A DNA stretch of 64,000 nt from Candidatus Thiodictyon syntrophicum (GCF_002813775.1 NZ_CP020370.1:3125501-3189500); one strand, 5' to 3'. Positions 1 to 9,471 are shown, counted from the first letter of the stretch. Program-made: numbers and translations. The notes: a model not told the origin generated them from the letters alone.

Positions 1-152
1 CCGGAGATGTCCTCGCCGCGCTTGGCCTGGGCCTTTAAGATGGCGAAGATCAGGTCCTGTTTGCGGGAGCGGCCGACACCTTCGATTTCCATCGACTGCG
101 CCAGTTCGACCAGCTCGGGCACCGGCGTTTTTTTCAGTTCGGTTAGATTCAT
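1..152 (-). CDS. rho: Transcription termination factor Rho, N-terminal part (cut by window edge)
   Basis: The first 50 residues read from the complement of 152 begin MNLTELKKTPVPELVELAQ and continue through GVGRSRKQDLIFAILKAQA. This is the Rho N-terminal helical (SAP-like) domain. Rho is the hexameric RNA-dependent ATPase that ends transcription at unstructured C-rich RNA; the RNA-binding and motor domains lie off the left edge. It sits downstream of trxA on the same strand, the usual gammaproteobacterial order. The start is ATG at 150-152. Confidence 0.95.
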   Translation of the reverse strand, partial: MNLTELKKTPVPELVELAQSMEIEGVGRSRKQDLIFAILKAQAKRGEDIS

Positions 153-404
153 TCGGGTCTTCTGAGGCAGAGGTCAGGGGAGGTGTTGGGCATCCCGCGA
201 GGGATCGGCGTCAAGGGGGGACGGCTCGGGGTGCTGTACACCGCGCAGGGGCGTCCGGACGAACGCCGCGTGGGGGCTTGGTAGCATGTCGTTAGCCGTA
301 TCTGCCGAATCCTCATCAGGGAGGATTAAGAAGGCACGGAGACGAAACCTGCCGGACCCGGGTCGGCGGCCGTGGCCGCGCGCCCCGGGGTCCGTTGGCA
401 GGGG

Positions 405-731
405 TCAGAGATTGCTGTTGATGAAGGCCGTCAACTGCGACTTGGAGACCGCGCCGATCTTGGTCGCCTCCACCTCGCCCTCACGGAACAGCATCAGTGT
501 CGGGATGCCGCGGATGCCGTACAGGGGGGGCGTCTTGGCGTTTTCGTCGATGTTGAGCTTGACCACCTTGAGGCGGCCGGCGTACTCATCGGCGATCTCG
601 TCCAAGATGGGGGCAATCATCTTGCACGGCCCGCACCAATCGGCCCAGTAGTCTACCAGGACGGGTTTGGAGGATTTCAGTACCTCATCCTCGAAAGAGA
701 CATCGGTCACATGGACGATGCAATCGCTCAC
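405..731 (-). CDS. trxA: Thioredoxin 1
   Basis: This is a 108-residue thioredoxin, the family's usual length. The redox motif W-C33-G-P-C36 is intact and the cis-proline follows at about P77 (GIPTLMLF). It reduces disulfides in cytoplasmic proteins using electrons from thioredoxin reductase. The likely start is GTG at 729-731, with a GGAG-type ribosome site about 10 nt upstream (742-746). It is divergent from rhlB and is followed by rho after about 250 bp, reproducing the rhlB / trxA-rho arrangement of E. coli. Confidence 0.96.
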   Translation of the reverse strand: MSDCIVHVTDVSFEDEVLKSSKPVLVDYWADWCGPCKMIAPILDEIADEYAGRLKVVKLNIDENAKTPPLYGIRGIPTLMLFREGEVEATKIGAVSKSQLTAFINSNL

Positions 732-1010
732 TGAAGTCGGCTCCGTTTTGGTTTTGCATGGTTGTCGGGGGACCGCGCCTCAAGGACCCGCGGGCTCGTT
801 GGCCGGCTGGAGGTTCGGGCGGGACCGGCCGGACGGTTCGGTCTGACTCGGGTAATCCCCGGCGCGCGCGGCGGCAGGGGCAGGCGGGCGGCGGGCAAAT
901 TGGCGCGGATTTGGGCCTAAGGGTTAAGATGCTATTTGATCCAAAGCGCAAAGAATTTGCAAGCCTTGCCTTGGGTGAGGTCCGCACTTAGCGAAAAATA
1001 AAGGATTTCA

Positions 1011-2723
1011 ATGACAGAGAAACACCTGACCGCTACCCGGTTCGACCACTTCGACCTGGATCTCAGTGTTCTTGAGGGGCTGGCCGATGCCGGCTTCACC
1101 CACTGCACCCCGATTCAGGCCGCCACGCTGCCGATCGCCCTGACGGGCCAGGACGTCGCGGGCCAGGCCCAGACCGGCACCGGCAAGACCGCTGCTTTCC
1201 TCCTGGTGATCCTGGAGCGCCTGCTGGCGTCGCAGCCGCCGCCGTCCAGCCACCAGTCCCAGCCGCGCGCCCTGATCGTGGCGCCGACCCGGGAACTGGC
1301 GGTGCAGATCCATAAGGATACCCTGTTGCTCGCCCGTCACACCGGATTTCGCGTGGGGCTGGTGTTCGGCGGTACCGGCTACCAGGAGCAGCGCGACCAC
1401 CTGGCCGCGGGGGTCGACATCCTGATCGGCACCCCCGGGCGCCTGATCGACTACTTCAAGCAGCACGTCTTCAGTCTCGGCCGGGTCGAGGTGGTGGTCT
1501 TGGACGAGGCCGACCGCATGTTCGACCTGGGCTTCATCAAGGACATCCGCTTCCTGCTGCGGCACATGCCGCCCCCGGAGGAGCGCCTGGGGATGCTGTT
1601 CTCCGCGACCCTGTCCTACCGGGTCCTGGAACTCGCCTACGAGCACATGAACAACCCCCAGCTCGTGAAGATCGAGTCGGAGAAGATCACGGCCGACCGG
1701 GTGCGTCAGCGCTGCTACATGACCGCCAATTCTGAGAAAATCCCGCTGCTGATCGGGTTGGTGCGGACCTGGGAGGCCCCGCGGGTGATGGTCTTCGTCA
1801 ACACCAAGCGGGAGGCCGACCGGGTCTGGGGCTACCTCCAGGGCAACGGCATCGCCACCGCCGTGCTGTCCGGCGACGTGCCCCAGAAGAAGCGGTTGAA
1901 GCTGCTCAAGAGCTTCACCGACGGCGACCTGCCGGTGCTGGTGGGCACCGATGTCGCGGCGCGCGGCCTGCACATCCCGGACGTGACTCATGTGGTCAAC
2001 TATGACCTGCCGGAGGACGCGGAGGACTATGTCCACCGCATCGGGCGCACCGCCCGCGCCGGGGCGGCCGGCGATGCCATCAGCTTCGTGTGCGAGACCT
2101 ACGCCTTCTGCCTGCCGGACATCGAGCGCTTCATCGGCGCCAAGGTGCCGGTGGCGCCGGTGGAGTCATCCCTGTTGCCCGAGATCGACTATCGCAGCCG
2201 GTTGCGTCCGGACCGGGAGGATCGGGAATACCGTTCGGACCGCGACGGCCGCGGTCCCCGCCCCGGCGGCGGGGCGCCGGGCCGTGACGGGCCGCGTGGT
2301 GCGGCGCGCGACAGCCGCGGCGCTCCACCCGGTCGCGGCCGCCGGGATGGACCGGGGACCGGGGAGCGCCCACGCCCGGGGTCCGAGGAACGGCCGCCGG
2401 CCGCGGACCGGGAGCCGACCGCGGCGCCCACCGCGGCCCTGCCGGTCGCCGACGCCCCCGTGGTGGCGACGCCGCCCCCGGCCCGGCCGCCGCGCCGGGC
2501 GCGCCGTGCGCCCGAGCAGGCGGCCTTGACCTCGGTCACCCCGCCGAATGCTCCGCCCGGTGTCCCGGGGCCGTCTGAGTCGGCAGCGGTGCCGACGGAC
2601 ACGGCCGCCGACCCCGCCAAGAAGCGGCGGCGTCGGCGCCGCAAGCCGGGCGCCAGGGCGGGGGATGAGCAACCAGCCATCCCGACGCTGGGAGGGCCGG
2701 GCGGCGAGCCCGACGAGTCTTGA
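1011..2723 (+). CDS. rhlB: DEAD-box RNA helicase RhlB with long basic tail
   Basis: The protein has 570 residues. The helicase core spans about 1-395: motif I AQTGTGKT at 53-60, PTRELA, GTPGR, DEAD within VLDEADRMFD, SAT, and HRIGRTARAG near 342. RhlB unwinds RNA and in E. coli partners RNase E in the degradosome. Its position divergent from trxA-rho supports RhlB rather than another DEAD-box paralogue. The tail (about 395-570) is low complexity, rich in Arg, Pro, Gly and Ala, and ends in a KKRRRRRRK block; it is much longer than in E. coli (421 residues in total) and probably binds RNA. ATG at 1011 follows AAAGGA. The extra tail ORFs on either strand are GC-rich shadows. Confidence 0.93.
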   Translation: MTEKHLTATRFDHFDLDLSVLEGLADAGFTHCTPIQAATLPIALTGQDVAGQAQTGTGKTAAFLLVILERLLASQPPPSSHQSQPRALIVAPTRELAVQIHKDTLLLARHTGFRVGLVFGGTGYQEQRDHLAAGVDILIGTPGRLIDYFKQHVFSLGRVEVVVLDEADRMFDLGFIKDIRFLLRHMPPPEERLGMLFSATLSYRVLELAYEHMNNPQLVKIESEKITADRVRQRCYMTANSEKIPLLIGLVRTWEAPRVMVFVNTKREADRVWGYLQGNGIATAVLSGDVPQKKRLKLLKSFTDGDLPVLVGTDVAARGLHIPDVTHVVNYDLPEDAEDYVHRIGRTARAGAAGDAISFVCETYAFCLPDIERFIGAKVPVAPVESSLLPEIDYRSRLRPDREDREYRSDRDGRGPRPGGGAPGRDGPRGAARDSRGAPPGRGRRDGPGTGERPRPGSEERPPAADREPTAAPTAALPVADAPVVATPPPARPPRRARRAPEQAALTSVTPPNAPPGVPGPSESAAVPTDTAADPAKKRRRRRRKPGARAGDEQPAIPTLGGPGGEPDES

Positions 2724-2769
2724 TCCCGACAGAGGGGGAGCGGTTGTTCGCGAATGAACGCGGGCCGCG

Positions 2770-2792
2770 CCGTAGGGTCCGCTGTGCGGACC
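2770..2792. repeat. Single arm of a dispersed hairpin repeat
   Basis: CCGTAGGGTCCGCTGTGCGG and the next bases recur as both arms of the perfect hairpin at 53450-53503. Only one arm is present here, between the ends of the convergent genes rhlB and yrfG. Confidence 0.7.
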
Positions 2793-2800
2793 ATCCCGGC

Positions 2801-3469
2801 TCAGGCGCGCAGCCCCGGGAGCAGTTCCGCGAAATCGCCGATCGCCGGAAACTCGTCCTGCACCCGCCGCGGCGCCCGCGAGTCGGGCTTCAGCACCGCG
2901 AGCAGCGAGCCCATGCCGAAGATACGCGCGGCGCGCAGGACGCGCGGGTTGTCGTCGATGAACAGGGTGCGGGCCGGGTCGAAGGGTCGCACCGCGCGCA
3001 GGCGCGGCCAGAAGGCCGGGTCCTCCTTCGGCAGCCCCAGATCATGGGCGGAGATGATGCGCTCGAAGTGGCCGGCGAGGCGCGTGCGGTCGAGCTTCAG
3101 TGCCAGGGTTTTCTGGTGGGCGTTGGTCACCAGCACCCGGCGCTTGCCGCGCTCGGCCAGGGCGGTGAGAAAGTCCACGACATGCGGGTGGACGGCGATC
3201 AGGTGGTCCACCTCGGCCTTGAGGCGGGTGATGTCCAACCCGAGTTCCCGGCTCCAGTGGTCGACGCAGTACCATTCGAGCGTCCCCTCGATCGCCTGGT
3301 AGCGGGTGCGCAGTTGCGTCTTGGCCGCCTCCAGCGTGAGTCCTTGGGCGTCCGCGTACCGGCGCGGGACGTGTTCAAGCCAGAAATGATTGTCGAAATG
3401 CAGGTCGAGCAGGGTCCCGTCCATGTCGAGAAAACAGTCGTCGATGCGTTCCCAGTCGATCGTGGTCAT
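2801..3469 (-). CDS. yrfG: GMP/IMP nucleotidase (HAD family, YrfG type)
   Basis: This HAD-superfamily phosphatase has 222 residues. The nucleophile motif D15-M-D17-G-T lies near the N-terminus, VTNAHQK is motif II, and the Lys of LPKEDP is motif III before FIDDNPRVL (motif IV acidic pair). YrfG-type enzymes dephosphorylate GMP and IMP. I chose ATG at 3467-3469 (MTTIDWERID) because the longer reading only adds unmatched residues toward nudE. Divergent pairing with nudE is conserved in enterobacteria. Confidence 0.85.
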   Translation of the reverse strand: MTTIDWERIDDCFLDMDGTLLDLHFDNHFWLEHVPRRYADAQGLTLEAAKTQLRTRYQAIEGTLEWYCVDHWSRELGLDITRLKAEVDHLIAVHPHVVDFLTALAERGKRRVLVTNAHQKTLALKLDRTRLAGHFERIISAHDLGLPKEDPAFWPRLRAVRPFDPARTLFIDDNPRVLRAARIFGMGSLLAVLKPDSRAPRRVQDEFPAIGDFAELLPGLRA

Positions 3470-3564
3470 GGTCGCGGTCCCCGTGATTGAAACTCTGTGT
3501 GCCTGCCGGGGCATCCGCCCAGGGCGCGCCGCCGCGCCCGCCCGCTGCTGAGGGGACGTTACGC

Positions 3565-4128
3565 GTGTCCACCAGCCCCAAGATCCTCGCCCGGCGCCTG
3601 GTCGCCCGCAGTCGACTCATTCGCGTCGAGGAGGTGGACCTGGAGTTCGCCAACGGCGCCCGGCGCACCTTCGAGCGCATCCCCGGCGGGGCCGACTCGG
3701 TGCTGATCGTGCCCCTGCTGGACGCCCACACCCTGCTCCTGATCCGCGAATATGGGGCCGGGAGCGAGCGCTATGAACTGGGGTTGCCCAAGGGCATTGT
3801 GGAACCCGGGGAGGACCCCATGGCCGCCGCCAACCGGGAACTGCAGGAGGAGGTCGGCTACGCCGCCCGCGACTTGCAGGTCCTGGGCCGCGTCTCAGTG
3901 GTACCAGGCTACCTCGGACACCGCAGCCTGATCGTCCTCGCCCGCACACTCTACCCCAGTCGCCTGCCCGGCGACGAACCCGAGCCCATCGAGGTCGTCC
4001 CCTGGCGCCTGGATGCACTGGACGCGCTGCTGGCGCGCGACGACTTCGACGAGGCGCGCTCGCTCGCCGCCCTCTATCTCACCGAGCGGCTGCTGGCGCG
4101 TGAACGCGGCGCGGCCCCGTCGGCCTGA
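3565..4128 (+). CDS. nudE: ADP compounds hydrolase NudE (Nudix)
   Basis: This is a 187-residue Nudix hydrolase. The Nudix box runs from GIVEPGEDP to RELQEEVGY and has all catalytic Glu residues. NudE hydrolyses ADP-ribose, Ap3A and NADH. The proposed start is GTG at 3565 (VSTSPKILARRLVARS), with AGGGGA at 3551-3556 eight bases upstream; the upstream in-frame ATG at 3487 would add 26 low-complexity residues. Divergent neighbour yrfG supports the NudE assignment. Confidence 0.88.
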   Translation: MSTSPKILARRLVARSRLIRVEEVDLEFANGARRTFERIPGGADSVLIVPLLDAHTLLLIREYGAGSERYELGLPKGIVEPGEDPMAAANRELQEEVGYAARDLQVLGRVSVVPGYLGHRSLIVLARTLYPSRLPGDEPEPIEVVPWRLDALDALLARDDFDEARSLAALYLTERLLARERGAAPSA

Positions 4129-4358
4129 GCGCCCCGGGTCCCCTCGGCCATCCTGGATTGCGCCCAGGCGAAGACTCGTCTACGCTGGAATTCGCACCGG
4201 TCCTCACGGAAGACCATCCGGGGGGGCGTCGCCCGGCCGCCGATACGGCCCGCGGGGGGCGATCTAAGCGACTGAGTTATTGATAGAAATCGCAGGCTAT
4301 GGATGAACGATTCAACGCAAGGGCAACTGCCGCCCTGTTCGCGGGCAGGGTAGTCGCC

Positions 4359-4955
4359 ATGGACAAGACCATGCGTGATCGGATTGGTGACGAGATCCGC
4401 GAGACCGGGCGGGTATTGGCCGCGATGCTCGCAGATTCGGCCCTAATCGCTACGATCGAGGGCGCGGCGCTGGCCTGTGTTGCCTGTCTGAAGGCCGGGG
4501 GCAAGATCCTGTTGGCGGGAAATGGCGGTAGTGCTGCCGACGCGCAGCACATTGCGGCAGAATTGGTGGGTCGCTTTGCGATCGAGCGTCCTGGTCTGGC
4601 CGCCATCGCCCTGACGACGGATACGTCCGTCCTGACGTCGATCGGCAACGACCATGGTTTTGAACAGATCTTTGCCCGGCAGGTCCAGGCGCACGGGCGC
4701 CGGGGTGATGTCTTTATCGCTTACTCGACGTCCGGCAGTTCGCCCAACATCCTCGCCGCCCTGCACGAAGCGCGCCGCAGAGGGCTGATCTGCATCGGAT
4801 TGACGGGCAATCGCAATGGTCCGATGGGCGCGTGCTGTGACTACTGTCTGGCCGTGCCCGCGGGCGAGACCCCGAAAATCCAAGAGGCGCATCTGGTGCT
4901 GGGGCACCTGCTCTGCGGCCTCGTGGAGACGGCCGTCTGTGGGGCGACGCAGTGA
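4359..4955 (+). CDS. gmhA: Phosphoheptose isomerase (SIS domain)
   Basis: The protein has about 198 residues with one SIS domain. It converts sedoheptulose 7-phosphate to D-glycero-D-manno-heptose 7-phosphate for LPS core heptose. Visible family blocks are AGNGGSAADAQHIAAEL, STSGSSPN (phosphate loop) and IQEAHL near the C-terminus (metal/active-site Glu and His). It is closer to the GmhA/DiaA group with GSAADA than to E. coli GmhA, so DiaA-like is the alternative. I place the start at ATG 4359; an in-frame ATG at 4299 would give 20 more residues. No other heptose gene is adjacent. Confidence 0.8.
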   Translation: MDKTMRDRIGDEIRETGRVLAAMLADSALIATIEGAALACVACLKAGGKILLAGNGGSAADAQHIAAELVGRFAIERPGLAAIALTTDTSVLTSIGNDHGFEQIFARQVQAHGRRGDVFIAYSTSGSSPNILAALHEARRRGLICIGLTGNRNGPMGACCDYCLAVPAGETPKIQEAHLVLGHLLCGLVETAVCGATQ

Positions 4956-5283
4956 CCGGGGCGATCGTTCTGGCCGGCGGTCGGGATCATTGTTTTGCCC
5001 ACGTCGCAGGGTGCTAGCCGTCGCGGCCGGGGGGTCGCCCGCGCGCGCGGCCGGCGTTTTGATCGAGACCGGCGGCGGGTGGTCCCGCTACCGGAACCTG
5101 GTGCGCGCTGTACCCCAACCCATGGCACCGAAAATTCTGTCGTTGCACGGGGCGCCCGGCCTCGCGGCGTGCCCGGGAAGATTCTTGCCCACGTTTTCGT
5201 GATGACGTGCGACAATTGCTGCAATGCAGCATAGGGGCCGTCCAGCCCCGGGCTGCGACCCAATCTTCATTGGAGGAGCAGTA
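4956..5283. other. Intergenic stretch before pta
   Basis: These 328 bp between gmhA and pta are GC-rich, with no gene I can support. They presumably hold the pta promoter and 5' UTR; I could not pick a convincing -35/-10 pair. Confidence 0.5.
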
Positions 5284-7467
5284 ATGCAAAGTGTCTACAT
5301 CGCCGGGGCCAGTGCCGGCAGCGGTAAAGCGGCGGTCATCCTGGGCTTCATGGAGATGCTCTACGCGGTCAATCGCCGGGTGGGGTTTTTTCGCCCGATG
5401 GTGGCCACGGGGCCGCTGGACGACAACCTGACATCCCTGATCCGTGATCGCTACGACCTGCCGTTTCCCCCGGAGATGCTCTATGGCTGCACCGCCTCGG
5501 TCGCGCGCAGACTGATCGGGGGCGGGCAGTACGACGAGTTCCTCAAGCTGATCCTGGACAAGTACAAGCGCCTCGAGGATGAGTGCGACCTGGTGGTGGT
5601 TTCCGGGACCGATTTCCGCGGTCTGGTGCCGTCTCTGGAGTTCGACTTCAACGCCGACCTGGCCAACAACCTGGGTTGTGCCCTAGTGGTGGTGGTCAGG
5701 GGCTTCGGGCGCCAACCCAATGATGCCGTGCAGGCGCTGCAGTTGGCACACGAGTCGATGCGCAATCGGGGCGGGGACGTGCTGGCCTGCATCATCAATG
5801 GCGTGGCGCCCAAGTACCTGGACCAGGTGCGGGAACGCGCGCGCGCCCTGATGTCGGCCCAAGAGAGTGTCTATGTGCTGCCGGAGCAGCCGACGCTGCG
5901 GATGTCGACGGTGGGGGAGATCGGCCAGGCCCTGGGGGCCCAGTGCCTGCACGGGGCGGGCGATGCCCTGAACCAGGTGGTCACCAACTACACGGTGGCG
6001 GATATGGAGGTACCTGAGTTCCTGACCAACCATGTGAAGGACGGCTGCCTGATCATCACGGCGGGGGACCGCTCCGATATCATCCTCGCGAGCCTGGCGG
6101 CGGAGGCGTCATCGTCCTACCCGCGCGTGGCCGGGCTCCTGCTGACCGGCGGCCAGCACCCGGCGCCCAGCGTCCTGCGGCTGCTGGGGGGGCTGGAGCG
6201 TACCAAGTTGTCGCTCTTGAGCGTGAAGGCGGACACCTTCCAGGCCAGCCTCAACGTCAATGGCATCGAGCCGACCATCCTGCCCGGCGACGAGCGCAAG
6301 ATCGCCTCCGCCCTGGGTGTCTTCGAGTCCAACGTGGACGTGGACGAGCTGCGCGGGCGCATCAGTGTCCGGCATTCGGAGCGCATCACGCCGCTGATGT
6401 TCGAGTACCAACTGATCCGCCGCGCCAAGTCCATCCCCCGGCGCATCGTACTGCCGGAGGGGGGCGACGAGCGCGTGCTGCGCGCGGCCGAGATCCTGCA
6501 GTTGCGGCGGGTGGCGGATTTGACCCTGCTGGGCAACCCGGAGCGGCTTGCACGGCGCTGCGCGGAACTCGGCATCACGCTCGACGGGGTCCGGATCATC
6601 GATCCGGCGACCTCCCCTGACCGGGAGCGCTATGCGCGGGTCTATTATGAACTGCGCAAGCACAAGGGCATCTCCGAGCAGATGGCCCATGACGTGCTGG
6701 TCGACGTGAGTTATTTCGGCACCCTGATGGTCTACTGCGGGGACGCCGACGGCATGGTCTCGGGCGCGAATCACACCACCCAGCACACCATCCGACCGGC
6801 CTTTGAGACGATCCGCACCACGCCCGGCACCAAGCAGGTCTCCAGCGTCTTCTTCATGTGTATGCCGGACCGGGTGCTGGTCTACGGGGACTGCGCGATC
6901 AATCCGAACCCGGACGCGGAGCAGCTCGCGGACATCGCCATCTCCTCGGCCGCTACCGCCGCGGCCTTCGGGGTCGTGCCCCTGATTGCCATGCTCTCCT
7001 ACTCGACCGGCAGCTCCGGTAAGGGCGAGGACGTGGACCGGGTGCGCGAGGCGGTGCGGATCGTGCGCGCGCGCCGACCGGATCTGCATATCGATGGTCC
7101 GATGCAGTACGATGCGGCGGTCGATGCGAGCGTGGCCGCCGCCAAGATGCCGGAGAGCACGGTGGCGGGACACGCGACGGTCTTCATCTTTCCGGACCTG
7201 AACACCGGCAACAACATCTATAAGGCGGTCCAGCGCAGTTCCGGGGCCGTGGCCATCGGCCCCATCCTCCAGGGCTTGAAGAAGCCGGTGAATGACTTGA
7301 GCCGCGGCTGTACCGTGACCGACATCGTCAACACCGTCGCCATCACCGCCATCCAGGCCCAGATCGAGGCCCAGCCGGGCGACCAGCCCGCGGCCGGGTC
7401 CCAGGCCCAGGTCGAGTGGATCGGCACCCGGCGCCCGGTGAAGAGCGTGGCGCAGGCCGCCTCCTGA
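5284..7467 (+). CDS. pta: Phosphate acetyltransferase, long form
   Basis: The protein has 727 residues. It interconverts acetyl-CoA plus phosphate with acetyl phosphate plus CoA. The N-terminal third is the P-loop-like BioD/CobQ domain (SVYIAGASAGSGKAAVILG), a DRTGG-type regulatory domain lies around 215-330, and the catalytic PTA_PTB domain fills the C-terminal half (IVLPEGGDERVLRAAEI; DGMVSGANHTT; MLSYSTGSSGKG; GHATVFIFPDLNTGNN). The length matches E. coli Pta (714). ATG at 5284 is preceded by GGAGGA; an upstream in-frame ATG at 5224 is less likely. No ackA is adjacent. Confidence 0.95.
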   Translation: MQSVYIAGASAGSGKAAVILGFMEMLYAVNRRVGFFRPMVATGPLDDNLTSLIRDRYDLPFPPEMLYGCTASVARRLIGGGQYDEFLKLILDKYKRLEDECDLVVVSGTDFRGLVPSLEFDFNADLANNLGCALVVVVRGFGRQPNDAVQALQLAHESMRNRGGDVLACIINGVAPKYLDQVRERARALMSAQESVYVLPEQPTLRMSTVGEIGQALGAQCLHGAGDALNQVVTNYTVADMEVPEFLTNHVKDGCLIITAGDRSDIILASLAAEASSSYPRVAGLLLTGGQHPAPSVLRLLGGLERTKLSLLSVKADTFQASLNVNGIEPTILPGDERKIASALGVFESNVDVDELRGRISVRHSERITPLMFEYQLIRRAKSIPRRIVLPEGGDERVLRAAEILQLRRVADLTLLGNPERLARRCAELGITLDGVRIIDPATSPDRERYARVYYELRKHKGISEQMAHDVLVDVSYFGTLMVYCGDADGMVSGANHTTQHTIRPAFETIRTTPGTKQVSSVFFMCMPDRVLVYGDCAINPNPDAEQLADIAISSAATAAAFGVVPLIAMLSYSTGSSGKGEDVDRVREAVRIVRARRPDLHIDGPMQYDAAVDASVAAAKMPESTVAGHATVFIFPDLNTGNNIYKAVQRSSGAVAIGPILQGLKKPVNDLSRGCTVTDIVNTVAITAIQAQIEAQPGDQPAAGSQAQVEWIGTRRPVKSVAQAAS

Positions 7468-7531
7468 GTCGATCCTGATCCGGATCGCGGCCCCGATCTC
7501 TCCGGCCGGATTCCATTTTCTGGAGACAGCG

Positions 7532-7978
7532 ATGACTGCGACAGTGGTTTACGAAGCCGATTTCCATGCGTGGGCCTTGCAGAATGCCCGGCTGCTGCGG
7601 GCCGGTAAGCTGACTGAACTCGATGTCGAACATATCGCCGAGGAGTTGGAGGGCATGAGTGCGAGTGAGCGTCGGGAACTGTTGAGTCGTTTGCAAGTGT
7701 TGCTCCTGCACCTGCTCAAGTATCAATTTCAACCGGAGCGTCGCGCCAAGAGCTGGTTATTGACGATCAGCCATCAGCGTACCGCGATCGAACGGTTGCT
7801 GGAGCAGTCTCCGAGTTTGCGCACGCCTCTGGATGATGACGGTGTGACCAAGGTCTATCGCAAGGCAGTGCATGATGCGGTGATTGAAACGGATTTGGAG
7901 CGGCACCTCTTTCCGATCGTGTGTCCTTATCGCCTTGAAGAGATCCTTGATGAGGACTGGCTGCCGGCAGCTGATTAG
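7532..7978 (+). CDS. DUF29 family protein
   Basis: This small protein of 148 residues has the DUF29 pattern: an N-terminal YEADFHAWALQNARLLRAGK, then HIAEELEGMSASERRELLSRL, HLLKYQFQPERRAKSW and a C-terminal PYRLEEILDEDWLP. Such genes are very common, often multicopy, in cyanobacteria and purple bacteria; function is unknown. An SD-like GGAG lies before ATG 7532. The TAG stop at 7976-7978 abuts the left end of a dispersed inverted-repeat element. Confidence 0.85.
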   Translation: MTATVVYEADFHAWALQNARLLRAGKLTELDVEHIAEELEGMSASERRELLSRLQVLLLHLLKYQFQPERRAKSWLLTISHQRTAIERLLEQSPSLRTPLDDDGVTKVYRKAVHDAVIETDLERHLFPIVCPYRLEEILDEDWLPAAD

Positions 7979-8176
7979 CGAGTCAACAACAAGCTAAACC
8001 CATATCGTTGTCGTTGTCGTAATCGTAATCGTAATCGGAGAAGCGATGCACTCTAGGGCGCGAGAGAATTCGGGACGCTATGATAACCTCGATTACGAAA
8101 ACGACAACGACAACGAAAACCGCGCTAGCGGCAGTCCCTGACGGACTTGTTTGACCTGTTACTAAGCGATCCCTTA
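7979..8176 (+). repeat. Dispersed GTTGTC inverted-repeat element, copy A
   Basis: This copy of about 198 bp lies between the DUF29 gene and bioA. Order: left terminal repeat (ends AAGCTAAAC at about 7999), (GTTGTC)n then (GTAATC)n arm at 8005-8036, core 8037-8088 (GGAGAAGCGATGCA ... GATAACC), opposite-strand arm 8090-8116 (GATTACGA, then CAACGA units), and a right end GGACTTGTTTGACC ... to about 8176. The two arms pair as a long hairpin. The same left end follows the stop codon at 42486 and the same core occurs at 33544, 42538 and 56118-56170. Confidence 0.85.
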
Positions 8177-8184
8177 ATTCTTCC

Positions 8185-9471
8185 ATGGACATCGATCAAG
8201 TCCTCGCCATCGACCAAGCGCACGCCTGGCACCCCTATACCTCGACCCGCGACCGGGACCCCGTCTACCCGGTGCGCTCGGCCCAGGGCTGTCGGCTGCG
8301 TCTGATGGACGGTCGCGAGTTGATCGACGGCATGTCCTCCTGGTGGTGCGCCATCCATGGCTACAACCATCCGGTGCTGAACCAGGCGGTGCGCGATCAG
8401 CTCGGGTCCATGGCGCATGTGATGTTCGGGGGCCTGACCCATGAGCCGGCCGCGCGCCTGGTCAGGCACCTGGTGGACCTGACCCCGGAGCCGCTCCAGC
8501 ACGTCTTTCTGTGCGACTCGGGGTCGGTCGCGGTCGAGGTGGCGATCAAGATGGCGCTCCAGTTCTGGCAGGCCCAGGGGCACGGAGGACGCCACCGGTT
8601 GATGACCGTGCGCGGCGGTTACCACGGGGATACCTTTCACGCCATGTCGGTGTGCGACCCGGGCTCCGGGATGCACCGCCTGTGGGGTGCGGCGCTGCCG
8701 CAACAGGTCTTTGCCCCGGTCCCGGCTGGCCGCTTCGGTGAGCCCTGGGAGCCCCGTCACATCGCCGTCTTCGCCGACCTGATCGCGCGCCACCGCGATG
8801 AACTGGCGGCGGTGATCCTCGAGCCCATCGTCCAGGGCGCCGGGGGGATGCGCTTCTACTGCGCGGACTACCTGCGCGAGGTTCGCGCCCTGTGCGACCG
8901 CCATGGCGTGCTCTTGATCGCCGACGAGATCGCCACCGGCTTCGGCCGCACCGGGACCCTGTTCGCCTGTGAACAGGCCGGGATCAGTCCAGACATCATG
9001 ACGGTCGGCAAGGCCCTGACCGGCGGCTATCTGACGCTGGCCGCGGCCATTGCGAGCGAGCAGGTGGCCGACGGCATTGCGGCCGGTGATCCGGGGGCCT
9101 TCATGCACGGCCCGACCTTCATGGCCAATCCGCTGGCCTGCGCGGCGGCGAATGCGAGCATCGAACTGCTGTGCGCGGGTGATTGGCGGGGTGCGGTCGC
9201 GCGCATTGAGGCGGCACTGACGGAGGGGCTGGCGCCCTGCCGCGGGGTGCCCGGGGTGGAGGACGTGCGGGTGCTCGGCGCCATCGGGGTGGTGGAGCTG
9301 CAGGCGCCGGCGCCGATGCGGCCGATCCAGGCGCGCTTCGTGGATTTGGGGGTCTGGGTCAGGCCCTTTGGGCGCCTGATTTATCTCATGCCGCCCTATG
9401 TGATCGACCCCGCGGACCTCAACGCGCTCTGTCGGGCGGTGGTGCAGGTGGTTCGCGACCGGGGCTGGTGA
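8185..9471 (+). CDS. bioA: Adenosylmethionine-8-amino-7-oxononanoate aminotransferase
   Basis: BioA (428 residues, typical length) is a class-III PLP aminotransferase that makes 7,8-diaminopelargonic acid from KAPA using S-adenosylmethionine as amino donor, in biotin synthesis. Evidence: HAWHPYTS and the GMSSWWCAIHGYNHP block specific to BioA, DEIATGFGRTG (PLP-ring Asp), and the Schiff-base lysine in TVGKALTGGYL near residue 275. No other bio gene is in the window. The start ATG at 8185 lies just beyond repeat element copy A, so the element is in or near its promoter. Confidence 0.95.
   Translation: MDIDQVLAIDQAHAWHPYTSTRDRDPVYPVRSAQGCRLRLMDGRELIDGMSSWWCAIHGYNHPVLNQAVRDQLGSMAHVMFGGLTHEPAARLVRHLVDLTPEPLQHVFLCDSGSVAVEVAIKMALQFWQAQGHGGRHRLMTVRGGYHGDTFHAMSVCDPGSGMHRLWGAALPQQVFAPVPAGRFGEPWEPRHIAVFADLIARHRDELAAVILEPIVQGAGGMRFYCADYLREVRALCDRHGVLLIADEIATGFGRTGTLFACEQAGISPDIMTVGKALTGGYLTLAAAIASEQVADGIAAGDPGAFMHGPTFMANPLACAAANASIELLCAGDWRGAVARIEAALTEGLAPCRGVPGVEDVRVLGAIGVVELQAPAPMRPIQARFVDLGVWVRPFGRLIYLMPPYVIDPADLNALCRAVVQVVRDRGW

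Noticed and set aside
1008-2036. Long minus-strand ORF opposite rhlB
   Set aside because: It is a GC-rich antisense shadow with His/Gln/Gly-rich composition and no family signal. The same applies to the long antisense ORFs opposite pta, bioA, dxs, cbbM and cbbO.
4299-4358. Upstream ATG for gmhA
   Set aside because: The extra 20 residues do not match the family; ATG 4359 gives the usual length.
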